From NCBI GenBank assembly GCA_027065515.1, contig JAMOOM010000171.1, forward strand, positions 1-32,954: DNA of 32,954 nt, given 5' to 3'. Within the stretch, counting starts at the first letter, position 1, and the number at the start of each line of letters is the position of its first letter. The stretch is from Campylobacterales bacterium (GTDB taxonomy: Bacteria > Campylobacterota > Campylobacteria > Campylobacterales > Hydrogenimonadaceae). This document shows positions 28,541 to 32,954 of this stretch, piece by piece. The position numbers and the translations under genes were made by a program. The notes under the pieces are model-generated. The model was given only the letters and a program-made list of their open reading frames with translations, did no database searches and was not told the origin of the DNA.

Positions 28541-28769
28541 GAAATCTTCCTGCTTTTTGGCACAGATTATAGCCAAAAGGAGGTTTCAGAGCGCTGAGAA
28601 TGTCGTTTGCGAAAGCTTCGTATATTACAATTGTGTATGTTTTCTATGTATCGCTGATAACGAACGCCCCGCATGGTGCCTGGCAGTATCATGCAAAACG
28701 GAAGCTGCCCCATATGGCCCAACCTCAACTTTTGGAATTGGCGGAAAATGGGAGATTGCCGTTTCAGCT

Positions 28770-30383
28770 CTATCGTTTTTCGCTTTTTTCCTCCGTTTCG
28801 ACGCTTCTTCTGTAGTGATAGGTGATGCGTCCGAGATGATAGATAGTTTCCGCCAGCCATGCCAGCATGTCTAGATAGCGGCTTCCTTCGTCGGTTCCCA
28901 CACTTTTTTTCGCGATGGCGGCTATTACGTCGGCACGGAGGCGTCGGGCGGAGGCGTCGACGGTTTTGTGGAGCCTCATCGATTTGGCGACCGCCGTCTC
29001 CCAGTCGCGCTCCAGGAGGTACTCTTCGAGTTCGGCGATCCCCTGGCGTACAGACTCGCGCAGGATGTCTATCTCCTCCAGCTCGATATGCAGAAACTCC
29101 GGGGCCCGGGTGCAGAGCTCACAGAGGGTCTGCAGGTGGTCGACCGTGTGGACGATCTCCAGCAGTTTCATCCGTTCGGGGCGACTCTCTTTTTCCAGAT
29201 GGAGGTCGTCGATGTAGTCGTAGATCGCTTCGATGGCGCGGTCTATCTCGTCGAGTTTCGAAGTGTCGTATCTCACACGAGGGTCCAGGCGCAGCTTCAG
29301 GCATTCGCTCAGACGCAGTATTTCGTCGTAAACGGTCTGGGAAAGTGCGTCGAGCGCCATGGAGGGGTGATTGAGCAGGTCTCTATCGAGTTTACGCAGA
29401 TAAGATGGCAGGCGCTCGGGAATGAGCCGCTCCATAAAGCGCGCGAAGTGCGAGGCGAAGGGCAGGATGGCGACAAGACCCAGGAGATTGAAAAGTGTAT
29501 GGAAAGCGACCAGCGCGATCTCGGCGTCGTTTTCAATGAAACCGGGCAGCATTCTTTCAACCAAAAGGGTGTAGGGTGTGACCAGAAGCAGCGCCATGGC
29601 ACCGGTGAAAAAGTTGTAGATGAGATGGGAAAAGCCTGTCCGCTTCGCCTGTACCGAGCTCCCGATGGAGGCGATGACGGCCGTCACCGCCGTGGCCACA
29701 TCCATCCCCACCACGAGCACCGCCGCCTGCTCGAAGGTCACGAGGCCCGCATAGAGTGCCGTCAGCGTCGCGGCGACCCCCGCGCTGGAAGACTGTGTGA
29801 CGAGAGTGAAGAGCATCCCCAGAAAAAAGAGCCGAAAGCGGTTGTACCACGTATCGGCGGGAAGGTCGGCGAAAGAGACGAGATGACGAAACCCTTCCAT
29901 TCCCTCCTGCATCAGACCGATCCCCACGAAAATGAGCCCGAAGCCAGCTACGGCGTATCCCACTCGTCCCACACTGCCTCTGCTCAGTAGCTTCATCAGC
30001 GCCCCCACGAGCACCAGAGGCATCGCCAGGGCGGTGATTTTGAGCTTGAACCCGAAAAGCGCGACGATCCAGCCTGTCACCGTCGTGCCGACGTTGGCAC
30101 CGAAGATGATCCCGAGGGCCTGAGAAAACTCCATGAGCCCCGCCGCCACGAATCCCACGGCGGCCACGGTGGTGGCGCTGGAAGACTGCAGTATCGCGGT
30201 CCCCACCGCGCCGGTCACCGCGCCGCTGAGGGGGCTTTTGGTAAAGCGCATCAGCCACCGGTGGATCGTCCCGCCGGCCAGCGCCTTGAGGCCGTCGGTC
30301 ATGATGATCATACCCAGCAGAAAAATCCCCAGCCCTCCGGCCGCTTCCATCAGTGAAGGCAAAAGAGCGTCGCTGGTTGTCAT
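28770..30383 (-). CDS. Na/Pi cotransporter family protein with PhoU-like C-terminal domain
   Basis: GLGIFLLGMIIMTDGLKALAGGTIHRWL...GTAILQSSSATTVAAVGFVAAGLM...VTQSSSAGVAATLTALYAGL (duplicated QSSSA motifs); helical PhoU-like C-terminus. Confidence 0.93.
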   Translation of the reverse strand: MTTSDALLPSLMEAAGGLGIFLLGMIIMTDGLKALAGGTIHRWLMRFTKSPLSGAVTGAVGTAILQSSSATTVAAVGFVAAGLMEFSQALGIIFGANVGTTVTGWIVALFGFKLKITALAMPLVLVGALMKLLSRGSVGRVGYAVAGFGLIFVGIGLMQEGMEGFRHLVSFADLPADTWYNRFRLFFLGMLFTLVTQSSSAGVAATLTALYAGLVTFEQAAVLVVGMDVATAVTAVIASIGSSVQAKRTGFSHLIYNFFTGAMALLLVTPYTLLVERMLPGFIENDAEIALVAFHTLFNLLGLVAILPFASHFARFMERLIPERLPSYLRKLDRDLLNHPSMALDALSQTVYDEILRLSECLKLRLDPRVRYDTSKLDEIDRAIEAIYDYIDDLHLEKESRPERMKLLEIVHTVDHLQTLCELCTRAPEFLHIELEEIDILRESVRQGIAELEEYLLERDWETAVAKSMRLHKTVDASARRLRADVIAAIAKKSVGTDEGSRYLDMLAWLAETIYHLGRITYHYRRSVETEEKSEKR

Positions 30384-30384
30384 C

Positions 30385-30465
30385 TTATTTGATTACCGTA
30401 TCGATCCAGTGCAGGTAGTCTGCGTCCCCCTCTTCGATTTTGAGGACGACCCTATACTTGCTCAC
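30385..30465 (-). CDS. Possible 26-aa small ORF overlapping the monooxygenase gene end and abutting the Na/Pi gene
   Basis: GTG start: (M)SKYRVVLKIEEGDADYLHWIDTVIK-TAA, then g-ATG of the next gene; read by hand, below the track length cut-off. Confidence 0.3.
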   Translation of the reverse strand: MSKYRVVLKIEEGDADYLHWIDTVIK

Positions 30466-30823
30466 ACCCCGCCCCGAAACGCGGCGCGTCATAATCGACC
30501 GGTTCGTCGCTGTAGGCGTTCACGTCCCACGCTTCGGCCAGGCCGTTTTCGTCCAGGCACTGCGTCTGGAAAAAGGCCTGGATCGCTTTTCGGTTGCAGT
30601 GGGCCTCGAAACTCTCCCTGTCAGCCCAGATCTCGCTGAAGACGATCGGATAGTCGTCCGACCCGCCGGCGCAGGGATTTTCGATGCGCCGTGTCACGAC
30701 ATACTGAATACATCCGTCTTCTCTGAGCGTATCTGGCTCCAGCGCCTTGAGCACCTCGAAAAGCTCCGCTTCTCTCCCCTCTTTCGCCCTGAATCTGGCG
30801 ATACAATAGATTTTCTTCGACAT
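30452..30823 (-). CDS. Antibiotic biosynthesis monooxygenase (ABM)-domain protein
   Basis: YCIARFRAKEGREAELFEVLKALEPDTLREDGCIQYVVTRR...IVFSEIWADRESFEAHCNRKAIQAFF. Confidence 0.88.
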   Translation of the reverse strand: MSKKIYCIARFRAKEGREAELFEVLKALEPDTLREDGCIQYVVTRRIENPCAGGSDDYPIVFSEIWADRESFEAHCNRKAIQAFFQTQCLDENGLAEAWDVNAYSDEPVDYDAPRFGAGCEQV

Positions 30824-30864
30824 ATCACTTCCCTCCCAAGCTATCTACTTCTTACTCCTTACTT

Positions 30865-31716
30865 TCAATGCACGATCTGCGTCCCGATCCCCTCGCTGGT
30901 GAAGATCTCCAGAAGAATCGAGTGTTCGATGCGTCCATCGATGATGTGCGCTTTTCCCACGCCCCCCTGGATCGCTTCGAGACAGGCATCCACCTTGGGT
31001 ACCATGCCGCCGCTGATGACCCCTTCGTTTTTGAGCAGGTCGATCTTTTCGGTGCCAAGCGTGCCGATGAGTTTGCTCTCGGCGTCCAGAACGCCCGGGG
31101 TGTCGGTCAGAAAGACCACTTTGGTCGCTTTCAGCGCCACGGCGATCTTGCTGGCGGCCAGGTCGGCGTTGATGTTGAATCCCGGCTCACCCGGGTCCTT
31201 GCTGGCGGCGATCGGCGCGATGACGGGGATGAAATCCTCTTTCATCAGATTCAGCACCACGTCGGCGTGGATATCCTCGATGATGCCGGTATAACCGAAT
31301 TTGCTGCGGTCTTTGGCTCGCGCCCGGATGAAGTGGGCGTCCTTGCCGCTGATGCCGATCGCCTTGGAGCCGTGATCGTTGAGCATCGAGACGATCTCCT
31401 TGTTCACTTCACCGCTAAGCACCATCTCGGCGATGCGCATCGCCTCTTTCGTCGTCACACGCTGTCCATCGACGAAACTGGTCTCGATCCCCAGATCGGC
31501 CAGCAGCTGGGTGATCTTCGGGCCGCCGCCGTGCACGACGACGGGACGGATGCCCACCAGATGCATCAGCACGATATCCTGAGCGAACTTCTCTTTCAGA
31601 TCCTCTTTGACCTGAGCCGCGCCGCCATATTTGACGACGATGGTCTGCCCCGCGAATTTCCTGATGAAAGGAAGAGTATCGAGGAGCGTCTGAACAACTT
31701 GCATCTTCTTTTGCAT
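30865..31716 (-). CDS. argB: Acetylglutamate kinase
   Basis: MQKKMQVVQTLLDTLPFIRKFAGQTIVVKYGGAAQV...VGIRPVVVHGGGPKITQLL...GFNINADLAASKIAVALKATKVVFLTDTPGVL. Start set at 31716, not the track start. Confidence 0.96.
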   Translation of the reverse strand: MQKKMQVVQTLLDTLPFIRKFAGQTIVVKYGGAAQVKEDLKEKFAQDIVLMHLVGIRPVVVHGGGPKITQLLADLGIETSFVDGQRVTTKEAMRIAEMVLSGEVNKEIVSMLNDHGSKAIGISGKDAHFIRARAKDRSKFGYTGIIEDIHADVVLNLMKEDFIPVIAPIAASKDPGEPGFNINADLAASKIAVALKATKVVFLTDTPGVLDAESKLIGTLGTEKIDLLKNEGVISGGMVPKVDACLEAIQGGVGKAHIIDGRIEHSILLEIFTSEGIGTQIVH

Positions 31717-31786
31717 GGGTTTTCTCCGTATGGATCGTAATGGCAGAGAGTATAACAGGTCTGAAGTAAAAATACGATGAGATCGG

Positions 31787-32872
31787 TTAAGGCAGCCCGT
31801 AAAGATGTCTGTAGAGAACGAAATGGATGACAAATCCCACCATGAACGCCACATAACCGGCTATGACGAATTTTCTGGTGAAAGAAGCGACATGTTTTTT
31901 CTCGCCGTAGGTGACGTAGAGTCTGTAGGTGATGAGATTGGCCAGGGCTGCGACGAGACTTCCAAATCCTCCCACGTTGGTCCCCCACAGCAGCGCTTCC
32001 CACTCGCCTGTGAACTTGTTCAACAGCAGGGTCGTCGGTACATTGCTGATAAACTGGCTCATCGATGCCGAAAGGATGAATATGTGTCCAGGATGGTGGA
32101 TCATCCCGCCTATCATCGCCTTGATGTTGTCTGTAAGCCCTATGAACGCCAGGAAGGTGAGCAGCAGACCATAGTCCACCTTAAGGCTGCGGCGGTCGAA
32201 AAAGAGCGCGAAGACCGGGGCCAGTACCGCCGTGCTCACCGACAACAGACGCAGCACACACAAAACAACGATTCCCAATAGCACCAGATAGCTCAGCGCC
32301 ATCGGCTTCTCGACAGGGCGTTTTTTTCGTCTGAACGAGGTATCTTTCGTCGCCTTCATAAAAAAGGAGACAACAAGAAAAAAGAGCAGCATTCCGATCG
32401 AAAAAGGGGCGATCGTTTCGATGAATGCCAGTGTATCTACATTGTAGAAAGAGTAGATGAAAAGATTCTGTGGCGTCCCAAATGGTGTCAGGGCAGCACC
32501 CACGTGGGCAGTGAGAGCCACCAGAATGGCAAGGTTTCCTTTTTGGCGGATATTGAGAGACAGGACGATCGGCAGCATCGTCACGAGACTCACATCGATC
32601 GTCACGACCATCGAGAGCAAAAACGTGATGATCACGAGTTTCGCCGGCAGCAGCGCGCCCCGTTCGATAACGGTCGCGGTTTTGAGGAGGAGATTGCTGT
32701 TTTCGATGCCTTTGACCACGACAAAAAGTGCGAAAAGAAGAAAGATGGGGACGAGCTCCCTATCTGTATAGTCGGGAAAGGCACCCCGGTAGAAAGAGGT
32801 GGCCAGCAGCCCAAACAGCGAAGCGAGCAGCAACCACTCTCTGACTATGAAATTCAGCAAAGCCCGTCTCAC
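31787..32872 (-). CDS. ArsB/NhaD/SLC13-type ion transporter permease
   Basis: Polytopic; VVTIDVSLVTMLPIVLSLNIRQKGNLAILVALTAHVGAALTPFGTPQNLFIYSFY and SQFISNVPTTLLLNKFTGEWEALLWGTNVGGFGSLVAALANLI. Confidence 0.85.
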   Translation of the reverse strand: MRRALLNFIVREWLLLASLFGLLATSFYRGAFPDYTDRELVPIFLLFALFVVVKGIENSNLLLKTATVIERGALLPAKLVIITFLLSMVVTIDVSLVTMLPIVLSLNIRQKGNLAILVALTAHVGAALTPFGTPQNLFIYSFYNVDTLAFIETIAPFSIGMLLFFLVVSFFMKATKDTSFRRKKRPVEKPMALSYLVLLGIVVLCVLRLLSVSTAVLAPVFALFFDRRSLKVDYGLLLTFLAFIGLTDNIKAMIGGMIHHPGHIFILSASMSQFISNVPTTLLLNKFTGEWEALLWGTNVGGFGSLVAALANLITYRLYVTYGEKKHVASFTRKFVIAGYVAFMVGFVIHFVLYRHLYGLP

Positions 32873-32905
32873 CCTTTCCTCTCCCCTATCTCATACGTCC
32901 AACGA

Positions 32906-32954
32906 CTACCGTTTGGGTTCTTTTTCCTCACCCGGTGGCGGTGGTGGAACTGCA
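32906..32954 (-). CDS. C-terminal end of an unidentified CDS entering from the right edge
   Basis: Open minus-strand frame ...AVPPPPPGEEKEPKR-TAG; too short to identify. Confidence 0.35.
   Translation of the reverse strand, partial: AVPPPPPGEEKEPKR

Noticed and set aside
28968-29990. 340-aa plus-strand ORF antisense to the Na/Pi transporter
   Set aside because: Explained by GC-rich codon usage on the opposite strand; the minus-strand protein has clear duplicated QSSSA motifs.
30868-31740. 290-aa plus-strand ORF covering all of argB
   Set aside because: Antisense to a certain argB; His/Asp-rich artefact of high GC.
1-32954. CRISPR arrays, tRNA/rRNA genes, IS elements, integrases, toxin-antitoxin or restriction systems
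   Set aside because: None recognised: no regularly spaced direct repeats, no transposase/integrase motifs and no cloverleaf or rRNA-like sequence noticed by eye; a tRNAscan/Infernal run would be needed to exclude them fully.

Overview
The window reads as ordinary chromosome from a Campylobacterota (Epsilonproteobacteria)-like bacterium. That affiliation is inferred from gene content and order: rsmH / ppiD-ftsA-ftsZ, and an HP0242-like DUF2018 gene next to hemA-proS. Most of it is densely packed housekeeping genes in overlapping operons: DUF2018-hyp-polyprenyl synthase-hemA-proS; bioA-DUF72-rsmH-FtsL-like-RND; ppiD-ftsA-ftsZ; prmC/M48; ABC-F/thioredoxin; gph/BaiN-like; thrC; Na/Pi-PhoU; argB; and an ArsB/NhaD-type permease. 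I recognised no tRNA, rRNA, CRISPR array or intact mobile element. The best candidate for an undescribed system is a four-gene, end-overlapping cassette at 3570-8698 (minus strand). It encodes a LuxI/exosortase-associated-type N-acyltransferase, a TonB-dependent receptor, a YfiR/DUF4154-like periplasmic protein and a membrane GGDEF-EAL protein with a CHASE8-like periplasmic sensor. This looks like a Yfi-type c-di-GMP module in which a TonB receptor takes the place of YfiB and a small-molecule synthase is genetically coupled. An 18-bp perfect-arm palindrome lies just upstream of the cassette. A second regulatory candidate is a pair of 15-bp palindromes, centred 20 bp apart, in the divergent region between the bioA operon and ppiD-ftsA-ftsZ.
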